Shown here: positions 49,796 to 58,147 of the stretch, piece after piece
Layout: every line of letters begins with the position of its first letter
Numbering within the stretch: the stretch's first letter is position 1
Assembly: GCA_017480225.1 (NCBI GenBank)
Contig: JAFVBB010000005.1
Location: forward strand, 58,333-122,332
Length of the DNA: 64,000 nt
Source: Bacteroidales bacterium
GTDB lineage: Bacteria > Bacteroidota > Bacteroidia > Bacteroidales > P3
Reading direction: 5' to 3'
Program-made: the position numbers and the translations under genes
Notes under the pieces: model-generated
The model's database searches: none
What the model was told of the DNA's origin: nothing
Seen by the model: the letters and a program-made list of their open reading frames with translations, nothing else

Positions 49796-50486
49796 CCTGT
49801 TCGGCTGTCTTCTTCTTTGGTTTGGGCATGAGAATGTCGTTCAGCGTGCGCCCCCGCGCCAGTCGGCTGAAGTCCACGTATCCGCTAATGCCTGCGCAGT
49901 GTCCGCGTTCTGTGTACTGCCACAGCGTGAATCGCGTGGTGGGATAGCTGCGGTAGTTGGCTATGAATATGTGGTAGCGCTGGTACTTCTTTGTGGCGAA
50001 GTGCGTCTTGTAGAGCTTCTCCGAGGTGTAGATTATTGGCTTCACACCGTATTCTTTCTCCATCAGCTCCAGCAGTTTGTCCACTCTCTCCATGTTGAGC
50101 CTGCCCGAATGGTGCCCCTCAATGTCGAGCACGGGCACCAGGTCCTGCTCTTTTTTCAGTATCACCTTGCGTATGTTGCCCATTTGCTGGTAGGCCGTGG
50201 TGCGGCTGCTGTACAGGTGGTAGCTGCCCACCAGCAGGCCGGCCTTCTTGGCACCCTTGAGGTTGGTGCGGTACATCGGGTCCTGTATCGACGTGCCCTC
50301 GGTGGCCTTGATGTAGACGAAGCGTATGGTCGAGTCTTTCGCCACCTTGCTCCAGTTGATGGTGCCCTGGTACTTCGACACGTCGATGCCGCGTGTACGC
50401 ACCTGCGCCGCCGCCTGGGCGGCGCAGAGCAACGCCAGCAGCAGGGCCAGGGCTGGCAGCAGTCTACATCTGTATCTCGTCGCCAT
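49788..50486 (-). CDS. Glycoside hydrolase family 25 muramidase, secreted
   Basis: A 232-residue protein with a signal peptide (MATRYRCRLLPALALLLALLCAAQAAA, cleavage after AAA/AQA). The GH25 barrel shows GIDVSKYQGTINW (catalytic Asp in DVS), FVYIKATEGTS, GSYHLY, PVLDIEGH (the DxE pair), PIIYTS and FTLWQYT. These enzymes cleave the beta-1,4 bond between N-acetylmuramic acid and N-acetylglucosamine, and so could remodel or degrade peptidoglycan in the periplasm. It overlaps the rng stop by 23 bases. The tail PKPKKKTAEQAK is basic and may be disordered. Confidence 0.9.
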   Translation of the reverse strand: MATRYRCRLLPALALLLALLCAAQAAAQVRTRGIDVSKYQGTINWSKVAKDSTIRFVYIKATEGTSIQDPMYRTNLKGAKKAGLLVGSYHLYSSRTTAYQQMGNIRKVILKKEQDLVPVLDIEGHHSGRLNMERVDKLLELMEKEYGVKPIIYTSEKLYKTHFATKKYQRYHIFIANYRSYPTTRFTLWQYTERGHCAGISGYVDFSRLARGRTLNDILMPKPKKKTAEQAK

Positions 50487-52017
50487 TGGTGTGCGAGAAC
50501 TTGAACTCCAGCAGCCCCATCTGCTCCGACTCGTGCACCGCCAGCCTTACGCGGTATTGTTTCATCCAGCGGTGGCGCAGGCTGTGAATCCAGCCCCTGG
50601 TTATGTAGGCGGCGATGTAGGGATGGGTGGTGAGCACCAGGCTCTTCTCGCCCTGCGCGGTGGCCAGGTGGCGCAGCGAGGCCTCAATCTCGTCCACTAT
50701 CACTATGCTTTGCTTTATGTGGCCGGTGCCGTCGCACATGGGGCACTTCTCCTGCACGTCGAACTCCATTGCCGGGCGCACGCGCTGGCGCGTGATTTGC
50801 ATCAGCCCGAACTTGCTCAGCGGCAGAATGGTGTGGCGGGCTTTGTCGCGCTTCATCTCCTCGGTCATCACGTCGAACAGCTTCTTTCTGTTCTCGGCCT
50901 TCTCCATGTCGATGAAGTCGATGATCACAATGCCCCCCATGTCGCGCAGGCGCAGCTGGCGGGCTATCTCGATGCCGCTCTCGATGTTCACTTGCAGGGC
51001 TGTGTCCTCCTGCCCGGTGCCGGCCTTCATGTGGTTGCCGCTGTTCACGTCGATTACGTGCATGGCCTCGGTGTGCTCTATGTAGAGGTACACTCCGGAG
51101 CGTATGGTCACAATGCGGCCGAATGCGCGGCGTATGTCGCGCTGCACACCGAACTGTTCGAAGATGGGGGTGTCCATCTTGTAGTGCTTCACTATCTCCT
51201 CTGTGCCGGGCTGCATACGCTTGATGGCGCCGCGCACCTCTTCGTAGAGCTTGGCGTCGTCAACATAGATGCTCGAGAAGTCGTCGGTCAGCACGTCGCG
51301 TATCACCGCCGTGGTGGTGTCGAGCTCGGCGTGCACTTTGGCCGGTGCCGACACTTTCTTCAGTTGGTCGGTCATCCGCTCCCAGCAGTCGAGCAGGTGG
51401 CGCAGGTCGGCGTCGAGCTCGGCCACGCTGCGCCCCTCGGCCACAGTACGCACTATCACGCCGAAGTTCTGTGGCTTGATGCTCTGCACCAGCCTCTTCA
51501 GCCTGTTGCGCTCCTCGTTGCCACGTATCTTTTGCGATATTGATATTTTGTTCGAGAAGGGCTCCAGCACCAGATAGTGCCCGGCCAGCGAAATGTCGCC
51601 CGTCACCTTCGGCCCTTTGGTCGATATTGGTTCCTTGGTCACCTGCACCAGTATCGGCTGGCCCACCTTCAGCACGTCGTCGAAGTTGCCCACCTTTTCC
51701 AGCATCGGCTCCACCTTGAAGTTGGCCAGCGTGCGCGCGCCCTTGTCGCCGTTCATGGCCAGTTTGAGGTATTTCGCGACCGACAGGTAGCTGCGTCCCA
51801 GGTCGAGGTAGTGCATGAAGCCCTCCTTGTCGCTGCCCAGGTCGATGAAGGCGGCGTTGAGGCCCTGCATTATCTTCTTCACCCGGCCGAAGTAGATGTC
51901 GCCCACGGCATACTGGCCACCGGGCTGCTCCTTGTGCAGCTCGGCCAGCCGCTTGTCTTCCAGCAGCGCAATCTGCACTCCGTCGTCCTGCCGCGATATT
52001 ATCAGTTCTTTTTCCAC
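50464..52017 (-). CDS. rng: Ribonuclease G / E family endoribonuclease
   Basis: A 517-residue RNase E/G-type enzyme, cutting single-stranded 5'-monophosphate RNA and maturing 16S rRNA. Visible are the S1-like start (VGDIYFGRVKKIMQGLNAAFIDLGSDKEGFMHYLDLG), the catalytic metal site VIDVNSGNHMKAG with IIDFIDME (two Asp), and the zinc-link CPMCDGTGH at about 420. The start is GTG 52017 (VEKELIIS); the upstream TTG at 52062 lies in the terminator stem. Neighbours: the mS38-like and HU genes upstream with their own terminator. Confidence 0.9.
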   Translation of the reverse strand: MEKELIISRQDDGVQIALLEDKRLAELHKEQPGGQYAVGDIYFGRVKKIMQGLNAAFIDLGSDKEGFMHYLDLGRSYLSVAKYLKLAMNGDKGARTLANFKVEPMLEKVGNFDDVLKVGQPILVQVTKEPISTKGPKVTGDISLAGHYLVLEPFSNKISISQKIRGNEERNRLKRLVQSIKPQNFGVIVRTVAEGRSVAELDADLRHLLDCWERMTDQLKKVSAPAKVHAELDTTTAVIRDVLTDDFSSIYVDDAKLYEEVRGAIKRMQPGTEEIVKHYKMDTPIFEQFGVQRDIRRAFGRIVTIRSGVYLYIEHTEAMHVIDVNSGNHMKAGTGQEDTALQVNIESGIEIARQLRLRDMGGIVIIDFIDMEKAENRKKLFDVMTEEMKRDKARHTILPLSKFGLMQITRQRVRPAMEFDVQEKCPMCDGTGHIKQSIVIVDEIEASLRHLATAQGEKSLVLTTHPYIAAYITRGWIHSLRHRWMKQYRVRLAVHESEQMGLLEFKFSHTNGDEIQM

Positions 52018-52060
52018 TTGGATTGCGTGTGTGTATATGTAGGGATTGTGTTGTAAAAAC

Positions 52061-52108
52061 AAAACAAATTACATACCAGTCCGGTGCGGACGGTGTGTAA
52101 TTTGTTTT
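52061..52108 (-). terminator. Terminator after the mS38-like gene
   Basis: AAAACAAATTACA (52061-52073) pairs exactly with 52096-52108, with an inner GTCCG/CGGAC stem, and on the minus strand leads into TGTTTTT. It separates the 52163 gene from rng. Confidence 0.8.
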
Positions 52109-52162
52109 AGTCTTGTGTGTGGTAGGGAAGAAATGCTTGCTTCCGCATTGGTGGGGAAGCGC

Positions 52163-52252
52163 CTATTTCTTCTTGTGACGATTCTTGCGCAGACGTTTTT
52201 TGCGCTTGTGCGTCGACATCTTGTGGCGCTTGTGTTTTTTCCCGTTAGGCAT
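52163..52252 (-). CDS. mS38/COX24-like very small basic ribosomal protein
   Basis: A 29-residue open frame: MPNGKKHKRHKMSTHKRKKR then LRKNRHKKK, more than half Lys, Arg or His. It resembles the AURKAIP1/COX24 (mS38, bS22-like) peptides, which occur throughout Bacteroidota at this length and bind the small ribosomal subunit. It falls below the usual gene-size cut-offs. It lies 23 bases after the HU stop, with a strong terminator after it, so it is probably cotranscribed with HU. Confidence 0.82.
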   Translation of the reverse strand: MPNGKKHKRHKMSTHKRKKRLRKNRHKKK

Positions 52253-52275
52253 AGTACTGAATGTTGTTTAGTTGT

Positions 52276-52560
52276 TTATTTCACTTTCTTCTTCACTTCC
52301 TGCATGAAGGTCTTGGCGGGCTTGAAGGCCGGGATGTTGTGGGCAGGAATGATGATGGTGGTGTTGCGGCTGATGTTGCGGCCGGTCTTCTCGGCGCGTT
52401 TCTTCACTATGAAGCTGCCAAAGCCGCGCAGGTACACGTTCTCGCCCTCCGACAGGCTCTCTTTGATTACGGACATGAACTCCTCGACGGTGGCCTGGAT
52501 GGCTACCTTCTCGATGCCGGTTTTTTGAGCTATTTCAGCTACGATTTCTGCCTTTGTCAT
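52276..52560 (-). CDS. HU family DNA-binding protein
   Basis: A 94-residue HU/IHF-type nucleoid protein: MTKAEIVAEIAQKTGIEKVAIQ (dimerising helices), then NVYLRGFGSFIVKKRAEKTGRN and a DNA-binding arm that reads RNTTIIIPAHNIPAFKPAK with the conserved tip proline (IPA). It bends DNA and organises the chromosome. It has a TAATTTTG box and is followed by the mS38-like gene. Palindromes of the 11-mer type elsewhere in the window could be bound by such proteins, but there is no evidence for it. Confidence 0.96.
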   Translation of the reverse strand: MTKAEIVAEIAQKTGIEKVAIQATVEEFMSVIKESLSEGENVYLRGFGSFIVKKRAEKTGRNISRNTTIIIPAHNIPAFKPAKTFMQEVKKKVK

Positions 52561-52613
52561 TGTGTATGTGCTTTTATTATTGTTTGTTGTCGTTTGCGGT
52601 GCAAATCGGGCTG

Positions 52614-52621
52614 CAAAATTA
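52614..52621 (-). promoter_or_regulatory. -7 box (TAATTTTG) for the HU gene
   Basis: On the minus strand the sequence reads GGTGTAATTTTGCAGCC, a TAnnTTTG box 54 bases before ATG 52560. Confidence 0.65.
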
Positions 52622-52779
52622 CACCTTTTTTTTCATTCGGCGAATATTTTTTTTGCAAATCGGCCTGCATGTCGCCGCGCGTTGTGCTTATTGCGTTGGT
52701 TGACAGCGGTATGCGCGCCGTGATTATTTTGTTATGCCCCGGTGGCGCGCCATTGGGCGCGCTGTTTTTGGGGCGCGTG

Positions 52780-53655
52780 TTAGGCGTTGGCTTTACGTCT
52801 TTTAACGAATGTCACGGCGAAGAGCAGCAGCGCGGCCAGCGTGCAGCTTGCTGTGAGCAGCCAGCCCGTGGCAAACGGATGATCGATGTCGATGTCGAGC
52901 CCCATGCGCGCCACCAGCCAGCACGCCAGCACCACGACGGCGTTGTTGACGAAGTGGGCCAGCATGTTGGGCAGCACCGAGCCGCCGTAGACGTAGAAAT
53001 AGCCCAGCATTGCCCCCATCAGCAGGCGCGGCATGAAGGAGAAAATCTCGGCGTGGGCCAGGCTGAAGATGGCGGCCGTGATCCAGATGGCTATGTGATG
53101 GTTCTTGGTCCACCGGGCCAGAAGGTTCTGTATGCCGCAGCGGAAGAAGAGCTCCTCGGTCACGGCGGGTATGAGCGCAATGACCACGAGGTTGGCCAGC
53201 AGGCCGCCCACGGTGCGGGTCTCGGTGATTGTATCGAGTACCCCCTCGGTGGTGTCTTGCAGGCTGCGCAGCGACTCGCCCAGTGCGCCGAGGTTCCAGT
53301 GGTCGTTCCATTCGCTCAGCCATTCGATGAAGGGGGTCATGAGCAACATGACCACCACCGCGGCGAGCCCCGCCAGCCAGTGGCTGCCGCCGAAGTAAGG
53401 CTTGTAGTAGTCGCGCTGACGGCCGCGATAGTATATGGCGGTGGTGATCAGCACGGGCATCGCGAAGGTGAGCAGGGGCGTGATGGCCTGCGTCCACATC
53501 AGGAATTCGCGTGTCATTGTGAGGCTGCCATCGCCGCCCGAGAGTAAGGCCAGGAAGGCCGCTACGCCGGTGAGCAGCGAGGTGACGAGCATCATCCCCA
53601 TCGAGATGGCCACCATCACCAGCAGCTGCATCAGTGGATGTGTGCTTTTGCTCAT
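52780..53655 (-). CDS. CPBP family intramembrane metalloprotease
   Basis: A 291-residue membrane protein with about eight helices. The CPBP (CAAX-protease and bacteriocin-processing) motifs are present: EELFFRCGIQNLLAR (EExxxR) near 168, FSLAHAEIFSFMPRLLMGAMLG (HxxxF) near 200, and NMLAHFVNN near 233. The conserved Glu and His residues would bind zinc for cleavage within the membrane. In bacteria these proteins are often immunity or stress factors; here the role is unknown. The tRNA-Arg gene and its terminator lie upstream. Confidence 0.9.
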   Translation of the reverse strand: MSKSTHPLMQLLVMVAISMGMMLVTSLLTGVAAFLALLSGGDGSLTMTREFLMWTQAITPLLTFAMPVLITTAIYYRGRQRDYYKPYFGGSHWLAGLAAVVVMLLMTPFIEWLSEWNDHWNLGALGESLRSLQDTTEGVLDTITETRTVGGLLANLVVIALIPAVTEELFFRCGIQNLLARWTKNHHIAIWITAAIFSLAHAEIFSFMPRLLMGAMLGYFYVYGGSVLPNMLAHFVNNAVVVLACWLVARMGLDIDIDHPFATGWLLTASCTLAALLLFAVTFVKRRKANA

Positions 53656-53689
53656 GGGTGCAGTGTGTTGGTTGGTTGGTTAGTAATGA

Positions 53690-53720
53690 AACGCGCAATG
53701 CCGCTCTGGCATTGCGCGCT
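53690..53720 (-). terminator. Terminator of tRNA-Arg
   Basis: CGCGCAATGCC (53692-53702) pairs exactly with GGCATTGCGCG (53708-53718); on the minus strand it is followed by TTTCATT. It lies nine bases after the tRNA. Confidence 0.75.
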
Positions 53721-53728
53721 TCGGCGAT

Positions 53729-53805
53729 TGGTGACCCCGGAGGGATTCAAACCCACGACTTTCGGAACCGGAATCCGACGTTCTATTCAGCTGAACTACG
53801 GGGCC
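53729..53805 (-). tRNA. tRNA-Arg (anticodon CCG)
   Basis: The minus strand folds as a cloverleaf: acceptor GGCCCCG / CGGGGTC, D-arm TAGTTCAGCTGAATAGAACG, anticodon stem TCGGA with loop TTCCGGT (anticodon CCG), T-arm GTGGGTTTGAATCCC, discriminator A, and an encoded CCA. It reads CGG codons. Confidence 0.95.
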
Positions 53806-53930
53806 AGTGTCGGCATTGTAAACTTGTGCCGACGAGTTTTATTGTGCCGTCGCGAAAAAAAAACTGAATTTTTTTCCCTTTGCGGCTCTCCGTGGCGGCG
53901 CATCGGCGGCCATGTTGGCGCCGTGTCAGG

Positions 53931-54035
53931 GCCGTCTGTTCTTCGATTGTTCTCCGATTGTTCTTCGATTGTTCTTCGATATTAAATCGAAGAACAATCG
54001 AAGAACAATCGGAGAACAATCGAAGAACAGACGGT
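53931..54035. repeat. Palindromic 11-mer repeat element, copy D
   Basis: Arms 53931-53980 and 53986-54035 around loop ATTAA match at 49 of 50 positions. The pairing goes on outward with GCCGTGTCA on the left and TACGGC on the right. It lies in the 274-base gap between tRNA-Arg and the end of the DUF2461 gene. The best preserved of the four. Confidence 0.96.
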
Positions 54036-54079
54036 GTTGGTACGGCTTTTGCACCGACGTGGGGCGGGGTGGGGGCAGG

Positions 54080-54778
54080 CTATTCGGGGTTGTCCATGGC
54101 GCGCTGTATGAAGAGGTTAAGCTTCACGCTTGCCCTCCATGCGCGCAGCACCTCGTCGCTCAGCTGTCCGCCAGCCAGCCTGGAGGCGGGCAGGGTGTGG
54201 CTGGTGCAGTAGTCTTTGTACTTCAGCAGCCAGGCGTGCTCCCAGTCGTTGGGGAAGCCCTTCGGGGCGCGGGTGAGCACCTTTTGAGTGAAGAAGGTGT
54301 CGCCGAAGTAGCGCCTGTATTCGGGCTCGGCCATGATGGCCAGGAACTCGTCGGTGTTGTAGAAGATCTCCTGCCTGATGGCGTGTAGCGTGGCGGGGTC
54401 GGGCATGAAGATGCCGCCGCCGAGGTTGCATGTGCCTTTGAGGCCGTAGGCTTCGTCGACCCCCACCTGGAAGTAGTAGCCCGGCACGCCCATGTTCTTG
54501 CGCCCCCACGAGGGCAGGAAGCACGCGAGGTGGGTCTTGTAGGGGGTCTTGTCGGGCGAGAAGCGCGTGTCGCGGTAGATGCGGTATACGCATTGCTTCG
54601 CCGTGAGCCCCTCGAGCGAGGGGTCGAGGGCGGTCATGCCGTCGATGAGCGTCTGCGTGAAGTCGAGGAACTGCAGCCTGATGGCCTCGTAGCGCGGCTT
54701 GCGCTCGTTGAACCAGGGGCGGTTGTTGTTGGCGGCCAGTTCGGTGAGGAACGGCAGCGTGTCGGGATGTATGGTCAT
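54080..54778 (-). CDS. DUF2461 family protein
   Basis: A 232-residue protein of the DUF2461 (TIGR02453) family, present in Bacteroidota and some eukaryotes; function unknown. Typical blocks are FLTELAANNNRPWFNERKPRYE at the start, VYRIYRDTRFSPDKTPYKTHLA, GYYFQV...GGGIFMPDPATLHAIRQEI, and the C-terminal LAGGQLSDEVLRAWRASVKLNLFIQR. A TATCTTTG box lies 22 bases upstream, and MTIHPDTLPFL (54778) is the expected start; the upstream frame overlaps the promoter. Palindrome D follows 45 bases after the stop. Confidence 0.9.
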   Translation of the reverse strand: MTIHPDTLPFLTELAANNNRPWFNERKPRYEAIRLQFLDFTQTLIDGMTALDPSLEGLTAKQCVYRIYRDTRFSPDKTPYKTHLACFLPSWGRKNMGVPGYYFQVGVDEAYGLKGTCNLGGGIFMPDPATLHAIRQEIFYNTDEFLAIMAEPEYRRYFGDTFFTQKVLTRAPKGFPNDWEHAWLLKYKDYCTSHTLPASRLAGGQLSDEVLRAWRASVKLNLFIQRAMDNPE

Positions 54779-54799
54779 TGCCTGTTGCTGTTTTTTTTG

Positions 54800-54807
54800 C
54801 AAAGATA
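54800..54807 (-). promoter_or_regulatory. -7 box (TATCTTTG) for the DUF2461 gene
   Basis: On the minus strand TATCTTTG lies 22 bases before ATG 54778. Confidence 0.65.
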
Positions 54808-54908
54808 TGAAAAAAAGCCGTCGCGGCAAAATAAATGGCCTGCGGCGGCGTTAAGCAGGCCGTGCGACACGGTGTCGCGCGCAGAGTAACCGAAAAGGAT
54901 TAAAGAAC

Positions 54909-55994
54909 ATGCTCCTGCTCGACGAAACAAGCAACGCGCTTCTGGCCGCCGCGGCGGCCCAGACCGACGGCACGACGCCGCCGGCCGACGAATTCTCGCA
55001 ACAGCTGCAGGCCTCCGACAGCATCACCCGTGCCATGACCGACAGCCTGAAGAACATGAACCTCGACGACCTCAAGGCGGTGGTCACCGGCGAGAACACC
55101 ATCATCAAGGACGGCCTGCGCTCGCTCACGCAGATGACAGTGAGCTTTGTGCCCAAGCTCCTCATCGCCATCCTCATCCTGTGGGTGGGCATGAAGCTGG
55201 CGCGGATGCTCAAGAAGGTGATTGTCAAGGGGCTCGACCGCCGTGGCGCCGAGGCCTCGCTGAAGACCTTCCTGGCCTCGCTGGTCGACCTCCTGCTCAA
55301 GGCCATGATCATCATCATGGCAATGGATGTAATCGGCATCAAGGCCACGTCGTTCATCGCGCTGCTGGGCGCCATGGGCCTGGCTGTGGGCATGGCCCTG
55401 CAGGGCACGCTGCAGAACTTCGCCGGCGGCGTAATCATACTGCTGATGAAGCCCTTCAAGGTGGACGACTACATAGAGTGCGGCAACTACAAGGGCTACA
55501 TCAAGGAAATCCGTATCTTCCACACCATTATGCGCCCCTTCAACGGTCGCACCATCATCATCCCCAACAGCGAGCTGGCCACCAAGAGCCTCATCAACCA
55601 CACCAAGGAGCCCCTGATAAGGCTCGACGTGGTGGCGTCGGTGGCCTACGGCACCGACATCAAGAAGGCGCGCGAGGTGCTGATGGAGGTGATACGCTCG
55701 GAGAAGGAGGTGGCTTGGGAGCCCAAGGCGCCGAAGGTGGCTGTGAGCAACCTGGGCGACAGCTCGGTTGACTTCAGCCTGTGGCTCTGGACCCGGGTGG
55801 AGGCCTACTGGACGCTGTGGGAGCACATACGCGAGGACATTTACATCGCCTTCAACAACGCGGGGGTGGAGATACCCTTCCCGCAGGTTACGGTGCACAA
55901 CGCCACCGAGCACGAGCCGCGCCGCATGGATCCGCGCGCCGAGGCCGAGGCGGCTGCCGCCGTCGAGGGTGAACGCATAGGCACCGGGGCATGA
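54909..55994 (+). CDS. Small-conductance mechanosensitive channel (MscS family)
   Basis: A 361-residue protein. Three membrane helices precede the MscS core: about 73-95 (FVPKLLIAILILWVGMKL), 120-140 (VDLLLKAMIIIMAMDVIGI) and the pore helix AMGLAVGMALQGTLQNFAGGVIILLMKPF near 155-185, with its glycine and alanine-rich face. The cytosolic beta domain (VDDYIECGNYKGYIKEIRIF, then IIIPNSELATKSLIN) and a C-terminal vestibule follow. The channel releases solutes under membrane tension. An extra acidic/Ala N-terminus and C-terminus are unremarkable. It overlaps the next gene by four bases (ATGA). Confidence 0.93.
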   Translation: MLLLDETSNALLAAAAAQTDGTTPPADEFSQQLQASDSITRAMTDSLKNMNLDDLKAVVTGENTIIKDGLRSLTQMTVSFVPKLLIAILILWVGMKLARMLKKVIVKGLDRRGAEASLKTFLASLVDLLLKAMIIIMAMDVIGIKATSFIALLGAMGLAVGMALQGTLQNFAGGVIILLMKPFKVDDYIECGNYKGYIKEIRIFHTIMRPFNGRTIIIPNSELATKSLINHTKEPLIRLDVVASVAYGTDIKKAREVLMEVIRSEKEVAWEPKAPKVAVSNLGDSSVDFSLWLWTRVEAYWTLWEHIREDIYIAFNNAGVEIPFPQVTVHNATEHEPRRMDPRAEAEAAAAVEGERIGTGA

Positions 55995-57172
55995 GGCGCG
56001 GCCTGTTGCACGCGTTGACGCTGGCTGCCGTGCTGGCGCTGGCGCCGGCGGTTGTGATGGCGGAGCCCCTCGAACTGGGCGACTCGGCCTTCGCCAGCGT
56101 GCTCACATGCGGCCCTGGCGACGACTTCTACCTCGCTTTCGGCCACTCGGCGCTGCGTGTGTGCGACCCGGGGCACGGCCTCGACGTGGTGTTCAACTAC
56201 GGCTGTTTCGACTTCAACACGCCCCATTTCTACCTGCGCTTCGCCGGTGGGCGGCTCGACTACTTCCTTGACCGTGTGCCGTATGTGTTCTTCATGGACG
56301 AATACGCTGCCGAGGGGCGCGCCGTGTGGGAACAGCGGCTCAACCTCGAGCCGCGCCAGGTGGCCAACCTGCTGCTCATGCTGGAGTACAACCGCCAGCC
56401 CGACTACCGCTACTACCGCTACGACTTCTTCCGCGACAACTGCGCCACAAGGGTGGTTGACATGGTGGAGGCGGCCTGCGGCCATTCGAGCCTCAACCTG
56501 CTCGCCGGGTCTGACGGTGGCACCACCTACCGCCGCTATGTGCACCGCGCCGCCGCCGGGGGCTGGCAGTGGTGGCTGCTGGGGGTAGACATGCTGCTTG
56601 GCTTGCCTGCTGACCACCGCTGCACGCCGAAGGAGGCCTGTTTCTATCCGCTCGAGCTCAAGGAGTGCCTCGCTGGAGCCAGCATGGACGGGCAGCGGTT
56701 TGCGCGCCGGGAGCGACAGCTGCTGCCCGATGTGCGCGGTGAGTGGCGCCGCGGTGTGCCGCCGCTGGCGGTGACGGGGCTGCTGCTGGCCGTGCTGGCC
56801 GCGCTGACGCTGCTGGAGCGGCGCCAGGGCTGGGTCGGGCGTGTGCTGGCTGTGGCTGACAGGGTTCTCTTTGCGCTGGCCGGGCTGGCTGGGGTGGTGC
56901 TGTTGCTCATGTGGTTCGCCACCGACCACTCGTGCACCGCGTGGAACCCCAACCTGCTGTGGGCTTCGCCGCTGCTGGCGCTGGTGGCGATAAGGATGGA
57001 CAAGAGCCCGCTGTGGGCGCTGTGGCTCATAGCGGGCGGCATGGCCGTGGCGGCCGTGTGGGTAGTGGTGTGCGGGGCGAGCGTGGCCTTGTTGCCGCTG
57101 ATTGCGGCGCTGGCGTTGCGCGTCAGCGTGCTAATACGTAGAAAGCCACGGCGGCAGCGGCTGCCACGTTGA
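55991..57172 (+). CDS. Lnb-like protein (DUF4105): periplasmic cysteine domain plus C-terminal membrane helices
   Basis: A 393-residue protein with a signal peptide (MRRGLLHALTLAAVLALAPAVVMA). Residues about 25-180 match the DUF4105/Lnb N-terminal domain: FYLAFGHSALRVCDPG with a putative catalytic His near 54, and YDFFRDNCATRVVDMVE with a Cys near 154, an NlpC/P60-like pair. The second half has a helical linker, then five membrane helices (about 255-275, 290-312, 325-340, 345-365, 370-388). Proteins of this domain family include lipoprotein N-acyltransferase-type enzymes of Bacteroidota; the assignment is by domain pattern and the activity is unproven. It is coupled to mscS by ATGA. Its end overlaps the convergent spoU gene by 50 bases. 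Confidence 0.8.
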   Translation: MRRGLLHALTLAAVLALAPAVVMAEPLELGDSAFASVLTCGPGDDFYLAFGHSALRVCDPGHGLDVVFNYGCFDFNTPHFYLRFAGGRLDYFLDRVPYVFFMDEYAAEGRAVWEQRLNLEPRQVANLLLMLEYNRQPDYRYYRYDFFRDNCATRVVDMVEAACGHSSLNLLAGSDGGTTYRRYVHRAAAGGWQWWLLGVDMLLGLPADHRCTPKEACFYPLELKECLAGASMDGQRFARRERQLLPDVRGEWRRGVPPLAVTGLLLAVLAALTLLERRQGWVGRVLAVADRVLFALAGLAGVVLLLMWFATDHSCTAWNPNLLWASPLLALVAIRMDKSPLWALWLIAGGMAVAAVWVVVCGASVALLPLIAALALRVSVLIRRKPRRQRLPR

Positions 57173-57908
57173 GCGAGTCGACACCCCGCCGCATGGGTAT
57201 GCGCGCTGTGTGGTCGCAGAGGCGGAGGGTGGCCTCGTCAAGGCCGTCGCCCTCGTTGCCCATCACTATTGCCATTCTCTCAATCATGCCCAGCGAGGGG
57301 TCGCCTATCGGCACCGAGCGGTCGGTCAAGGCCATGGCCACGGTCTCGAAGCCTGCCTGCCGCAGCTGGTGGTAGCCGTCGAGCCACGTCCAGGGCAGCT
57401 GGAACACCGTGCCCATGCTCACCCGGCAGGCGCGCCTGTTCAGCGGGTCGCAGCAGTTGCGCAGCGGCAGCACGGCGTCTATGCCCAGTGCCGCCGCCGC
57501 GCGGAAGAGGGCTCCCGTGTTCTCGGAGTTCACCACGCCGTCCATCACGGCCACGCGCCGCCGTCCGTCGAGCCCGCACAGCAGCTCGTCGGCCGGTGGC
57601 AGCTGCGGGCGGTGCATGGCACATAGCACGCCCCGGCTGAGCTCGTAGCCCGTCAGCCCGCGCAGCACCTCGCGCCGCCCGGTGTAGACGGTGGCCCCGG
57701 TGGGAGGCAGGGTGGGGAGGAACTTCTCCTCGCAAAGGAAACTGGCGGGGCGGAGGCCGTGGGCAAGGGCGATGTCAATCACCTTCATGCTCTCGCAGAT
57801 GAATAGGCCGTCGGCCGGGTGCAGGCGGTTGCGCAGCTGCGCCTCGGTGAGCCTGGCGTAGGGCTCCAGCCCCGGCATGTCAAGGTCGTGTACTTCCACA
57901 ATGTTCAT
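57123..57908 (-). CDS. TrmH/SpoU-family RNA 2'-O-methyltransferase
   Basis: A 261-residue SPOUT enzyme that would methylate ribose 2'-hydroxyl groups on tRNA or rRNA. The N-terminal half (LFICESMKVIDIALAHGLRPASFLCEE) is a substrate-binding domain, and the knotted domain shows VAVMDGVVNSENTGALFRAAAALGIDAVLP (motif 1), IAIVMGNEGDGLDE... (motif 2, MGNEG) and IPMRRGVDSLNVAAAAAVAFY (motif 3). Target nucleotide unknown. Its last 50 bases overlap the convergent Lnb-like gene, with no terminator between them. Confidence 0.92.
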   Translation of the reverse strand: MNIVEVHDLDMPGLEPYARLTEAQLRNRLHPADGLFICESMKVIDIALAHGLRPASFLCEEKFLPTLPPTGATVYTGRREVLRGLTGYELSRGVLCAMHRPQLPPADELLCGLDGRRRVAVMDGVVNSENTGALFRAAAALGIDAVLPLRNCCDPLNRRACRVSMGTVFQLPWTWLDGYHQLRQAGFETVAMALTDRSVPIGDPSLGMIERMAIVMGNEGDGLDEATLRLCDHTARIPMRRGVDSLNVAAAAAVAFYVLAR

Positions 57909-58110
57909 AGCGGCAGCCTTAACGCCGCCCCCGCCGCCGATATTGTGCCGCCGTGGGCGGAAGAAGGCCCGGATGGCCTATAATTTGGGCTGCGGCGCAA
58001 TATTCACGGGCGGTTGCCGTTACCATGGCGTCGGCTGGCATGACGGCCAATCAAACGGCATGTGTTGATAACTTTGTGACGGCGGCTGACGGCGGCTGAC
58101 GGAAAATTAG

Positions 58111-58118
58111 TAATTTTG
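58111..58118 (+). promoter_or_regulatory. -7 box (TAATTTTG) for the DUF3276-parAB operon
   Basis: TTAGTAATTTTGCAC fits TAnnTTTG and lies 30 bases before ATG 58148. Directly upstream is a tandem duplicate of GGCGGCTGAC (58081-58100). The gap 57909-58147 is otherwise empty. Confidence 0.65.
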
Positions 58119-58147
58119 CACCTCGAAACAAGTGCAGAAACACGTTT

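Noticed and set aside
53634-53867. Open frame over tRNA-Arg
   Set aside because: The frame reads through the tRNA gene and its terminator, so the apparent protein is an artefact.
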